Notes under the pieces: model-generated
Told to the model about the DNA's origin: nothing
Seen by the model: the letters and a program-made list of their open reading frames with translations, nothing else
Database searches by the model: none
Translations under genes and position numbers: made by a program
Shown: positions 43,710 through 54,391 of the stretch, one piece after another
How positions within the stretch are numbered: the stretch's first letter is position 1
Layout of the letters: each line of letters opens with the position of its first letter
NCBI GenBank assembly: GCA_017354895.1
Contig: CP071495.1
Location: 2,711,001 to 2,775,000, forward strand
Reading direction: 5' to 3'
Origin: Podospora comata
Taxonomy: Eukaryota; Ascomycota; Sordariomycetes; Sordariales; Podosporaceae
DNA length: 64,000 bases

Positions 43710-46609
43710 GGGCCTATTTTCACGGAGGAGCCGATTTTTGCAAGGGTTTTGGTTTTTTTTTATGATTCTACGGCTTTTTATGGTTTTACGGTTTTGCGGT
43801 TTGCATTTGCGTTTCTTTTCTTGACATTACGCACAAATACACGATGATGGGTGGACGACAGCACGAAACTATGCAGCAGACGATAATACGACATTATGAG
43901 CGGGGAAAATTACATAGTAATTCGGTAGTTGATGGGTTTGCGGATTAATGCGATGACTTTTATTATATTCTATGCATCGTTTGAGTGACTGGTATTGTGC
44001 TACTAGTGTTTCATGAACATCTGACGGAAAAGGGATGACTGTGATAAATTATGAAGGCCTTGAAAGACAGTTAAAAAAAAAAAAAATGAAAGATAGTTGA
44101 AAGGTGGTAAAACATAGTTGAAAGGTATCAAAACATAATCGAGAGGAATTAAAAAGATGATCGAAGGGATTTCTACTATCTTTCAGGGCCTTAATGTAAT
44201 TACGTTCTAGTCTCTATTATTCTGTGCACGACGTGTGGAGGTTGTGTGTGTAGATTTTGGCATGGGAAGTGTCATGGAGCAGCAACTGACCACCACCAGT
44301 TGCTCTCTCTTTTTTGCTCCCTCGGGCTTGCTTCATGACGGTCTTAGTACTTACTAGGGTTGTCTGGAGCAAACCGTGGTAGGTAGGTGTCTGTTATCAG
44401 TTTATGAATTCTATATCTGATGGTTACTCCTGGTGTAGTTATCGCAGAGTGAGGATTCTGGGTAGAGATGTCTTTCGGGAAGTTGGAGGTGTGTTTTTCT
44501 GCTTTCCGAGGTCACATGTGCTGTCGAACATGGAAGGGGCTCGACATGTATATGGCGGATATGTCTGGGAGCAATAAATGGTAGGTACAAGTGCGTTGGT
44601 CTCCCAATATTGCCGATGTTGCTTGCTCCTCGTGTAGTAAATTGAATGCTAGGTTGCATTTATGTCACGTGTAACTCCGAATCACCATGAGGAGATTCAG
44701 CTCGGGTCATCATACATGACACTCTCCAATCCCCCCCAAATCCCCTACCGAGCAGACGAACTGCTCCCCCATCTTCATTGACCGATTTTCCCCAGAGCAA
44801 ACCCGGTCTCCATGTTTCCCAAGAAGGCTGCGGTAGGCAGCCAGGCCAGCTGCCCACTCCCAATCCTGAGCACCACTCTCCCCAGGGAGCGTGTAAGTCA
44901 CGGTGGTGTCGGAGCAACTCAAAAACAAGGCAGCCTATCACAACCATTCAATTACACCAGCACAGCATTAACTCTTTTTCGCACAACGATCCCCTTCTCT
45001 TGACCGGCTGCGACCTTGCAAAGGGGAAATAGTCGGCTACCGACCTACTTGCTCCGCTCCAACTAAGAAGTCGGGCAAATTGAAGTTTTCCATGTTTCAG
45101 CTCCAGGCTTCCCTACCTACCTTGTTATCTCCCGCCCACCTGTGCCGTTTTCTCCAAAAAGGAGGGGTAACTTTTCTGGTTGGTGATGAGTCGGTCCAAA
45201 ATGTGGGAGGCACAGCCACAGCCTTGTCCGAAGAGGTGGTGGTGTGGTTCGTTCACCTTGAAGTTCATGGAACTCTCACCTTGGAGGATGTTGGCTGGGG
45301 CTATGATATGGTAAACGAAATGATGGTGTGGTCGACGCAAATGGTCTTGGTATCTTACTGCTGCCTCTTTGCTTTCTAATCCTTTCGGAGACCTTCGGTA
45401 TCTGCTTCGATATTAGTGACGCCAATGTGAGGGTGTTCGATGGCGAAAAGGTCCAGAGCAGGGCTCAAATGTTGATGATCAGCCAAAAAGACCCGCATGT
45501 CGTTCGCCCGATCAACCTGCAATTAATCTCGGCCAGCACTTATATGAAAATAGAAACAAGGCCATGAGATGGGTAAGGGGAATGGCCATGTCATACATAC
45601 GCGAGTTTCTGCCAAATTCTCGCTTCCGTTGTTTCCATGTGCGTCTGCCGCGCGGATAGAGGTAGGCAAGTCGGGCAAACGGCGCAAACAGTCGTCCAAT
45701 AGATCCGCGAGGGAAACGATGAAAAGAAACGGACAGCTTCCCCGGCTGTTGCATACCACCATCCTCTTTCTCATGCGACATACGATGCTGTGTGAAAGAT
45801 GTACAAGCTTCCGCGTGAGAGTTGAGAGCTCAAGCTTGAGACCTGACAAGGCTGCGGGCCTCCCGCGCCCAGCATTGCCCGGCTGGGGTCTGTATAACAT
45901 CGGTATGGGACTTACTATTGGCTGTCTGCCAGTGAGCAGACACACATAACGAGGATCCTACAGATCATATACCAAGTATTGACAAACGTGGTTGGCAATG
46001 GAGTCATGGCAAGGCAACCTTGTGTCTGCCGGGGCTTCTGTGCCATGTCGTACACCACCTTCTTCCCCGGCCGAAGCCCACCAACAAGAACGCGTCTGGT
46101 CCTTCCAGATCGGCTCTGGGATTCACCCATGGTTTCTTCATGCGCCCGTATGAGTGGGTGGTCCGGCGGCTTGCGTAAGTGGCCTCTTTTGTGTATCAGC
46201 TTCGGCGACATATGCTGCATCGTTTCTAAGCATGGAAGAAAATCCTCGCCGGTGAATTGGAAATTCGGGGGGGGCAATCTCTCAAGATTCCAAAGTTTCG
46301 TAAGGCGGACCCACATTCCATGGTTCGCATCTGGAAGTCATGGGTTGATCAGCTGGAGATGGGAGGTTGGCCAGCGCCCGGGCTACGGCTTGCGAGATGG
46401 ATATATTGTCAAGACGTTGTCCAAGTTCTGCACCTTCTTCTGCCAGTTAGCTCGCTTTGCTTCCTCGACTAGGATTTCTCTTCTCTCTTGCACCCACGTA
46501 CTCCGCCCTTAACACAGCTCGGCTGTAACGGGGCAACAGTTTCTGCACATATGCTTAGCTTTTCTCTGTTCTTTGATCAGGACTCACCACTGAGATACCG
46601 TTCTCCATA
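43710..46609. other. 2.9-kb gene-free interval
   Basis: Several frames of 100-180 codons exist on both strands (for example 45979-46512), but all have Cys/Trp/Arg-rich, non-homologous composition typical of chance. A 21-bp degenerate repeat flanked by an imperfect inverted repeat lies at 44053-44193. No RNA gene recognised. Confidence 0.5.
44053..44193. repeat. Degenerate 21-bp tandem repeat inside an imperfect inverted repeat
   Basis: Four 21-bp units (44091-44174) begin gatagttgaaagg, catagttgaaagg, cataatcgagagg and agatgatcgaagg. Outer arms at 44053-44072 and 44173-44193 are imperfect inverted copies (AAGGCCTTGAAAGACAGT against ACTATCTTTCAGGGCCTT). An A13 run lies inside. It may be a small hairpin element remnant. 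Confidence 0.6.
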
Positions 46610-48771
46610 ATGCTCCCCATGAACTCTTCTACACAGCCGAGCAACTGGACCGGACAGGCTGCCGGGGCACCAGTTACTTTGCATCCTCCACCCTCGGGCA
46701 CTTCTCTGCCTCCTAAGCTACCGCACTTGACCTTCGAGAACCCTGATGATAGCGACAGCACCGAATTTGACGATTCCAACAGCAGTGAAGATGATGAATC
46801 CGACACGGAGGCAAGCCCGGTCGAGGCCATCAAAAACAACATGGCCAACCCTTTGAGGGCGGAAAGGCCTCGCATCACGCCGTTGAGCGTACCGCAGGCA
46901 AATGTTGGCTTCCAGCGAGCTCAAACTCCGATCGAGTCTGCACAGGCAAAGGTGCTCGAGGACCTTGTCAACAAAGTCTCAAAACTGGAGACAGAACGTA
47001 TGTGAACCCATCAAGGCGTTTCCTGGTAGATTGCTGATCAGACTGTAGTGGGTAAATTTCGAGGCACCACATCGGCCCCAGACCATGAAGACCGCCATGC
47101 CGGGGCATCACCCTTGACTACACCAGGTATTCGACTCCAACCACCCACTTACCCGGGACATATCAACAGAGCGCCGTCTCCTCGGCAAACAGCTCCTCGT
47201 ATAGTCACCGGTCAGACAACCTCAGCCTTCCCTGAGCTAGCACCCCGATCACCATCCGGTGTTCAGTTCAGTTCACCAGTGCCGCCCTTCTCGTCTGGCG
47301 GCCACCCGGCGGGTCCGTTTCCGGGTGTAAAGACACCCGTGGTTGAGATTTCCGCTGTTGACCTCAAATGGGGTCCGCTGTTCGACGAAAAGGGAGCGCC
47401 AACAAAAAGATGGGAGCAAGTGTTGAAAGGTCTTGGTCAATACATTGTAAGTAGAGCGAGTCGATGATTGGTAAGAAACAAACTAACGCGTCTTCTGTTG
47501 TAGCTCGATGAATTTATGCCACAAAAGACGTTGGTGATGGCTCCTCAAAAGATGGCAGCTTTCTACTCCCAGCACAACATCGAGTGTGAGGCAGTTTCAT
47601 TCCTCGGTATGTTGAATCCATCTTCCAGCTACTGTGTGAGGCTGACCAAGGTGCAGAAATATTTCGAAGCCGGAATCAAGACGTCCATGTCAGATTATCC
47701 GAGCTGTATGACCAGCTCGGGTTCGAATATCACTTGGCACCTTCAGTACCCGGATGTAGGCCGACGGTGCCTGGCTTGACCCTCCACGGATGGACTCAGT
47801 GGATGACGTTAGCCATGAGGGCGCATCCTGATGAAGAGGCTCGCAGGTTCGCCAAGGTGATCACGATGCTGCCCATTAATGCCGAGAGTCCACTAGACGG
47901 TAAGCTAGAAAGACTTCCGAAGCAGATATCCCGTCACCTTTTGCCGGAGAAGGCCGACCCAGCATCCCGGGGAAAGTTCAGCGCCGCCCTTCGAGTGGTA
48001 CAGGAAGCTTTGGGACTGTTGTCTCCGCCGCCCAAACCGAGTCTCCAGGAACGACGGCCATCTCAATCGCGCGCTGTTAGCCCTAGGTCTCGATATAAGC
48101 CCTCATCCGTTGGCATTCCGTCACCTCCCTCCTCAGTCTCCGGGGCGGCCGTGGATGATGACTACCGGAGAGGTGACCGTGAGCGCGAGCGAAACTACCG
48201 CGACCTTCCAGGAAGACCATACGAGAGTAATGGCTCCGCGAGGCGAGACCCTCCATTATCGCGATCAACAACGGGACTTGGCTTGCCCACTCGGCCCCCC
48301 TCGCGGACCGGACCCCCTTCGACAACAAGTTCTCGCCGACGTAGCTCACCTGCCCCCTATCACAGAAGCTCCGTATCAGGGGCAAGCGGAAGAGAGGAGA
48401 GGGGATACACCAGGTCGTCGTCTGATGCTACCATATATCCTCACCGGTCGGACCAAAGAGAGCGAGAACGTGATCGAGAAAGAGAACGCGAAAGAGACAG
48501 GGAGCGGGAGCGGGAGCGGGAGCGGGAACGTGATCGTGACAGAGAGAGAGATGCCCGAGACTCCAAGGCCAGAGGACGAGAAAGGGAGGCAGACAGAAGG
48601 GACAGAGGCAGTCGAAGATCGGCCTCGGTGGTGAGCAACACGGACCGAAAAGGAGGTCTTGGTCGTCCTAACCGAAGGAGTTCTGTGATTGTCCAAGATG
48701 AACGAGCGGGCAACTTGGGACGTGCCCCGACGTGGGGAGATTTCTTTACAGGAAAGTCGGCCATGGCTTGA
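46610..48771 (+). CDS. DUF7514-like fungal protein with Arg/Glu/Asp-repeat tail
   Basis: Exons 46610-46997, 47049-47446, 47504-47606 and 47657-48771 give 667 aa in frame. The N-terminus is disordered with an acidic Ser/Asp/Glu patch and a short coil (KVLEDLVNKVSKLETER). The folded centre reads LKWGPLFDEKGAPTKRWEQV, LGQYILDEFMPQKTLVMAPQ, EIFRSRNQDVHVRLSELYDQ, LGFEYHLAP, GLTLHGWTQWMTLAMRAHPD and RLPKQISRHLLPEK, which agrees with my memory of the fungus-specific DUF7514 domain; its biochemical role is unknown. The C-terminal ~250 residues are Arg/Ser/Pro-rich and end in alternating RE/RD dipeptides before a basic stretch. The last intron was placed at GTGCAG rather than CCAAG (7 nt apart by 6); both keep frame and differ by two residues. 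Confidence 0.8.
48455..48565 (+). repeat. RE/RD dipeptide repeat
   Basis: Tandem GAGCGG/GAACGT/GATCGT hexamers code alternating Arg-Glu and Arg-Asp. Similar mixed-charge repeats occur in splicing and RNA-condensate proteins. Confidence 0.85.
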
Positions 48772-49614
48772 GTGTGATGTGTGAGATTTGTACGTTGCTG
48801 TTGGTATATTGCTTTGTCATTGTCTGGGTTCTCTTCGTACCTTATACTCGTATAGCTAGCTACTCGTATAGCTAGCTACTCGCTCCTTAGGATAGATAGG
48901 TACTGCCTGCGCCGTGTAAGCTTTTGTTGCGATTAATTTTAAAATTATTCACCCTTGATAACTCGTACCTTCCTCTTCATCCCATTAAGCCTCTCACCGA
49001 CTCTTGGACACCCCATTTCGGGAAGGAGCTCGTGGCTTGAGTGAGCCGACTTGGAAAGCTTGAATCGACTTCTGGCAAGAGCCAACGGCATCGGGGCTCC
49101 CCACGATCGACATCATCATCTGCCATTTCACCCCACCTCTACCACCCTCAATGCTGCCGATCTGAAATCCTTCAAAAACAATCTTTGTCGCGCATGCAGC
49201 TGCAGCACTTTGCATCGAGGCAAACAGAGGCTATCGCCGGTTTCCTGTACCTTGTTGCTTTCTCCCTGTACGGCACATCTCCCGCGGTCGCCGGATGACG
49301 TAGTTGGCATCCCGCCATCTGACATGCCTCCCGGTGCCGGCTCTTCCATTGTGCGCCGACTTTCCGACTACACACTCCGTTGAATGGCACCTACACACGG
49401 CACCGTGTAACCCAATCTTTGTCCTTGTTGCCATGAAATCTGGTTGGATGATGAACGGCTCGGATTCCCCTCTCCTGACTACTTATGTCATAGGTGAACA
49501 CAAGTCCGAGACCTGAGTATCTCGGGGACAATATGGTGGGAGTTATATGATGGTTTGCCCTCTTGGGTCTTGGATATCGGTTTTGATCAACTGTTGCTAT
49601 CATCCACCCTCACA
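48772..49614. other. Intergenic region with 16-bp tandem repeat
   Basis: Near 48845-48882 the 16-bp unit tactcgtatagctagc occurs twice plus six bases; the unit contains the palindrome GCTAGC. The remainder is the promoter and leader of the transporter. No gene is supported. Confidence 0.6.
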
Positions 49615-51659
49615 ATGGCTGTCGACGCTGACAAGGCCCACAACCGCTCCAACTCAACCACCTCCAAAGCCTCGTACGCTCACCATGACGATACAGGCAC
49701 CGCTTCATCCCACCATGGCTCACCAGAGTCTCTCAGGCACCAACGTCTGGAAGCCTCCAGGAAGCTCGCAAACCCTCTCGCTGGTTTGAGCCATGAACGA
49801 CTTTACCAGATGGGCGAGGAGTATGCCGTTAACGCCGGGCTGACCAGCGATGAGGACCTCCGCGCTTTCCGTCTCGGTGCAGTTATCGCTAGCAACCAGA
49901 CTGACTACAGCTCCATCCCGGAGCTTACCGATCGCGAGAGGGAAGTTCTGGAGCGTGAGACAACCCACAAGTGGTCCAACCCCCGGATGCTTTACTGGGT
50001 CATTGCCATCTGCTCTCTCTGTGCCGCTGTTCAGGGTATGGATGAGACAGTTGTCAATGGCGCCCAGATCTTTTACAAGGAAGCGTTTGGAATCGCTGAG
50101 GACACCTGGTTGATTGGTCTCACTAACGGCGCTCCGTATTTGTGCTGTGCCATTGTTGGTTGCTGGGTGACTGAGCCTATGAATCAGAGGTTCGGGAGAA
50201 GAGGCACCATCTTCATCTCTTGTGCTATTTCGGCGTTGGCATGCTTCTGGCAGGCGTTTACGAACACCTGGTATCATATGTTTATCGCACGGTTTTTCTT
50301 GGGATTTGGTATTGGACCCAAGAGCGCAACTACACCGATTTTCGCCGCAGAGTGCTCTCCGCCAAGACTGAGAGGAGCCCTGGTCATGGTGAGCACCCCC
50401 TTTTACCCCTGAGTCCTTGGCATCTTGTATCCATTTCTCAAGACATCGCCTTCAACCAGTGAGCATATTGCTAACAAACCACAAAGCAATGGCAAATGTG
50501 GACGGCCTTCGGTATTATGATCGGTTACGTTGCCGACTTGGCCTTCTACCCTGTTCCTGACCGCGGCATCCCCCTGGGTCTCAACTGGCGGTTGATGATG
50601 GGTTCCGCCCTCATACCAGCCGTCATTGTCTGTTGTCTCGCCTACGTCTGCCCCGAGTCACCCAGATGGTATCTCACCAAGAACCGCCACAAGGATGCGT
50701 TTGCTTCGGTCTGTCAACTTCGCCATGAGAAAGTCCAGGCGGCCAGGGATCTATTTTACACGCACACCCTGCTCAAGGCGGAAGAGCAGACCACGGCCAA
50801 TATTGGAACACGCAACCGTATCAAGGAGGTCTTTACCATCCGACGCAACAGAAATGCCATGATTGCTTCTGAGATTGTCATGTTTATGCAGCAATTCTGC
50901 GGTGTCAATGTCATTGCCTATTTTTCCAGTGAAATTTTCAGGGAGGCTGGGTATTCTGAGGTCGAGGCTCTGGCAGCAAGCTTGGGATTCGGAGTCATCA
51001 ACTTCCTGTTTGCTATACCAGCCTTTTACACCATCGACACGTACGGCCGGCGCAATTTACTGCTCACCACCTTCCCGCTGATGGCACTTTTCATGTTCTT
51101 CACTGGTTTCAGCTTCTGGATACCAGAAGACAGTCCAGCACACATCGGGTGTATCGCCTTGGGAATCTACCTCTTCGGCATCGTCTACAGCCCCGGCGAG
51201 GGCCCGGTGCCATTTACCTATTCAGCAGAAGCATACCCGCTGTATATCCGCGCCATAGGGATGAGCTTCGCGACGGCAACGACGTGGTTTTTCAATTTTG
51301 TTCTGGCGCTTACGTGGCCGAGTTTACTGGAGGCGTTCAGGCCGCAGGGCGCTTTTAGCTGGTATGGGGGGTGGAATATTGTTGGGTTTTTCTTGGTGTT
51401 GTTTTTGGTGCCTGAGACGAAGGAGAAGACGTTGGAGGAGCTGGATAGGGTTTTTGATGTGGATTTGAGGAGGATGATGGCTTTTGGGGCGAGGCAGGCG
51501 GGGTGGTTTTGGGGGAGGTACATGATGAGGCGGAAGGGGGGGAGGAAGCCGGTTCATCCGGGGGAGGAGGGGTTGGATGGGGATAGTGGGGAGGAGGGAG
51601 AGTTTTTGGGGGAGAAGAAGGGGGTTGTTGAGGGGATGGATGGGGCGGGGAGGGTTTGA
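49615..51659 (+). CDS. MFS sugar/polyol-type transporter
   Basis: Plasma-membrane major facilitator of the sugar-transporter family. Exons 49615-50388 and 50487-51659 (98-bp intron with TTGCTAAC branch) give 648 aa. The first ~125 residues are a hydrophilic cytosolic head (Ser/His-rich). Twelve helices follow. Family motifs are NQRFGRRG (loop 2-3), ARFFLGFGIGPKSATTPIFA, ECSPPRLRGAL, PESPRWYL, DTYGRRNLL, SAEAYPLYIRAIGM and PETKEKTLEELDRVF. The long N-terminal head and sequence style resemble myo-inositol/polyol-type members (Itr-like), but the substrate cannot be read from sequence. The start MAVDADKAHNRSN is the first ATG in frame. It lies 2.7 kb upstream of the isocyanide synthase in the same orientation; a functional link is possible but unproven. 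Confidence 0.9.
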
Positions 51660-53129
51660 TGCTGGATGGGAGGTGGGTGTTCGTGATAATTACTGGGTTG
51701 GATTTACTAATTGATTAAGATTGTATGACTCTGGTTGTCAGGGACGTCTTATTGCCATCTAAGTCTGGGATCTGTGGTTGATTCATCTCTATATTTCTAT
51801 CAAACCAACAGGTTCTCCGCATGAAATTTCGGTTATAAACCTTCTTTTCACAAAGCCAGCCATCTTCCTCGTAAAAGAGCTCTCATAGTCTTTACCCATA
51901 ACGATGTCAGCATTAGCCGTCAACCCATTGTCAAGTATCGGTCAATATTTATTTCTCAGACATGAATGAAGCTAGTCATTGGAAATATAACCCATGGCTT
52001 GGAAAAAGACGGAAATAGGTTTGAACAATTAGACCGCCGAGACGGAGGTCAGACTACGGGCGTCTTTTGACACGTATTGAACAAATACCACCCTTGTCTT
52101 TCCTGCTTGCGAGAATCAGACTGCCACGATCCAGCCCACCGCAACCCACCAAGACAAATTCTCAGCATCAATACACCACCACCCAACCCACGTTCCCTTT
52201 CTCGGGTACATGAGCTACATCCACTCTGCACCAACATCACCTCTCTTCTCCAGCTTCATCTATTTCATGTTGGCCGCGATGGCATTGTTGTTGTCGACCA
52301 TGTTGGCTGGGCTGGCACATGATGCCTTCCTCCCAACCGTCCCAGAGATTACGAGGGAGTGGAGGAGGAGGGGCAGCAAGCGCAGTTAGCTGTCCTCTTC
52401 CATCTGCTGCGGGAGAGGCGGTAGCGATGGTGAAATAGGTAAGGGTGGGTGGGGAGGCGGTGGTTTCGCCCACGAGCGCGGTTGGGTTCCGGGGGAAAGG
52501 GGGGTGAGTACGGGTGGTTTTGGGCTGTAGGGTGGGATGTTATGGGGTAGAGACTTGGAGGGATAGTTCGAAGATATTTGAGGTATGTACAACCCTTTTT
52601 TTCTTCCTTTTCAGACAACCCCCTTTTACAGCTGGGAATCAAGGGTGGGGGTTAGGGTTGCGCATGGGGATGATGTCTTGGAATAGCTTCGGCGACTGCT
52701 CCTGGAGTGAATACCGGTGGCATGACTGTTACCAACAACACTACACCAGCGTAGTTAGACAGCTGACTGCTTGTGGATGTCGTCGCAAGCGGGTGACGTG
52801 GCTATGGTGGTGTTGTTGGTGATGCACGTTAACACACACGGCCGCAACCCTGGTTGTCTGAGTCAGGGTTCTGTAAGGGGACACGGCGCAGGTGCCAACC
52901 TAAACTATCAGCCAATCCAGAAGGACCAATCAGTAGTTTCCTTTTGCGCGCATATCCATCCAGGTCACAGTGTTGAACTTGGCGTATAGATTCAATGAGG
53001 GCAGGTTGTAAGGCAAGGAGAAGGCGAGGTACGTATTTGATTTGCTTTGAAGGGTTTCGGCGAGGACCTATTTTGACCTACTTTGAAAGGTTTTATCAGT
53101 CCGAGCCTTTGCTGCGTGCAAGGGGTATT

Positions 53130-53206
53130 TCGGGCCTCAGGTCTGACCACTCCTAACGCGGGTACATTACCCGGAGGTAGAGGAAGATGTTCACTCTGAG
53201 GCCCGA
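53130..53206. repeat. 11-bp perfect inverted repeat, 55-bp spacer
   Basis: TCGGGCCTCAG at 53130-53140 pairs with CTGAGGCCCGA at 53196-53206. It could be a paired regulator-binding site or an RNA hairpin; it lies about 1.2 kb upstream of the isocyanide synthase start. Confidence 0.6.
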
Positions 53207-54135
53207 CTACAGGTTATCGGCTGCCACGTTTGGCTGACATTGCTCACCGAATTCCAACAACAAGTGTTGTAAAACTCTTTTATATGATAAACACAAGTTC
53301 TTGTCGTTGGTGAAGTTATCCCCACCCCTAGGTATCCCGCCTTGATAAGGCTGCGCCATCACTAATACTCGCCCAGCTAGTATATATCAACATTAGGGAG
53401 ACGATGGTTGGCAAACTAAGACATCCACGACAAAGTATGATTGGCCAGAGGTCAACGAAGCACCGGCATTTGGCTTCTAGACCGTTGGTGATGAAAGAAA
53501 GGGGGTGCATTAGGTGAGCATTCACGTGTCCACTTCCACCACCAACCTTGGTTGCGAAGGGAGGTTCAAGAAAGACAGGCAGCTGTTTTCAGGCCTTGAA
53601 AGAAACATGGCAGACTCGTATTCGGACTCTACCCACCTCAAGCAAGCAAGCTCGAAGCTGTGCCGAGGTGGCAGAGCAGCTTAAGCTAGTAATTAAGGTA
53701 AGGGAGCTGTTGACTTGGTCATGTGGTAGGGCAAAATGGCCTGAGGGTTGGAGATAGGGGGGCCTTGGGAGTTTAGGCGGTGATGGTGGCGTCGCAGCTG
53801 CGATGTGCGAGTTTGGTTAGAGGTGGACGAAGGTTGTCATGTTGGTATGTTTGATCAGAGGTTCGAGCTCACACAGCCTTCACATGATGACCGAATCGAG
53901 TGGATTTTGGCCCCGTTCTATGGTCCGATATCGATTGACAAAGTAGTACAAGGAGACTAACTAACTTGGCAACTGAAGCCCAAATATATCCATGATATGG
54001 AGCAACCAGAATGGTGGCTCAACGTCCACCAAGGCACAGTGTATACTGTGACACCCCGACAACCCCGCAAGTTCCCGTGTTGCCCAGTGATCTGGACCTG
54101 GCGAGGGAGGAGGCGAAGAGAGTCAAGATGTTTGC

Positions 54136-54141
54136 TATAAA
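54136..54141 (+). promoter_or_regulatory. TATA box of the isocyanide synthase gene
   Basis: TATAAA in the context tttgctataaaggagg, 251 bp before the ATG. A clear TATA is uncommon among the other promoters here and fits a regulated gene. Confidence 0.5.
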
Positions 54142-54391
54142 GGAGGACTCGGGGGGAAGCCACCTCGGCGATCGATGAAGAACAAGGGGGATATGGAAGT
54201 ATAAGAATCAAAACAGTCTGGCTGTTCCGTGCCATCTGCTCTCGAGATTCAACCGGTTTTCAGCATTCACGGCATTGCTTTTCTCTTTGGGACTACCCCC
54301 TACTCAACTGTCATTCAGTGCTCGTTGAGCTTTTGTTATCTGCTTCTTCTCACCCTTGCCCTGTGCTCTGGGTGTCTGAGTCCACTTCAAC

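Larger units (their letters stand above)
51660..54391. other. 2.7-kb gene-free interval upstream of the isocyanide synthase
   Basis: No supported gene. Notable pieces are GGGTTAGGGTT (52649-52659), an 11-bp perfect inverted repeat TCGGGCCTCAG / CTGAGGCCCGA (53130-53140 and 53196-53206), and a TATAAA box (54136-54141). The last ~250 bp are the leader of the next gene. Confidence 0.5.

Noticed and set aside
45979-46512. 177-codon open frame on the + strand
   Set aside because: Arg/Ser/Cys/Trp-rich chance composition, no recognisable domain, overlaps an equally long frame on the other strand.
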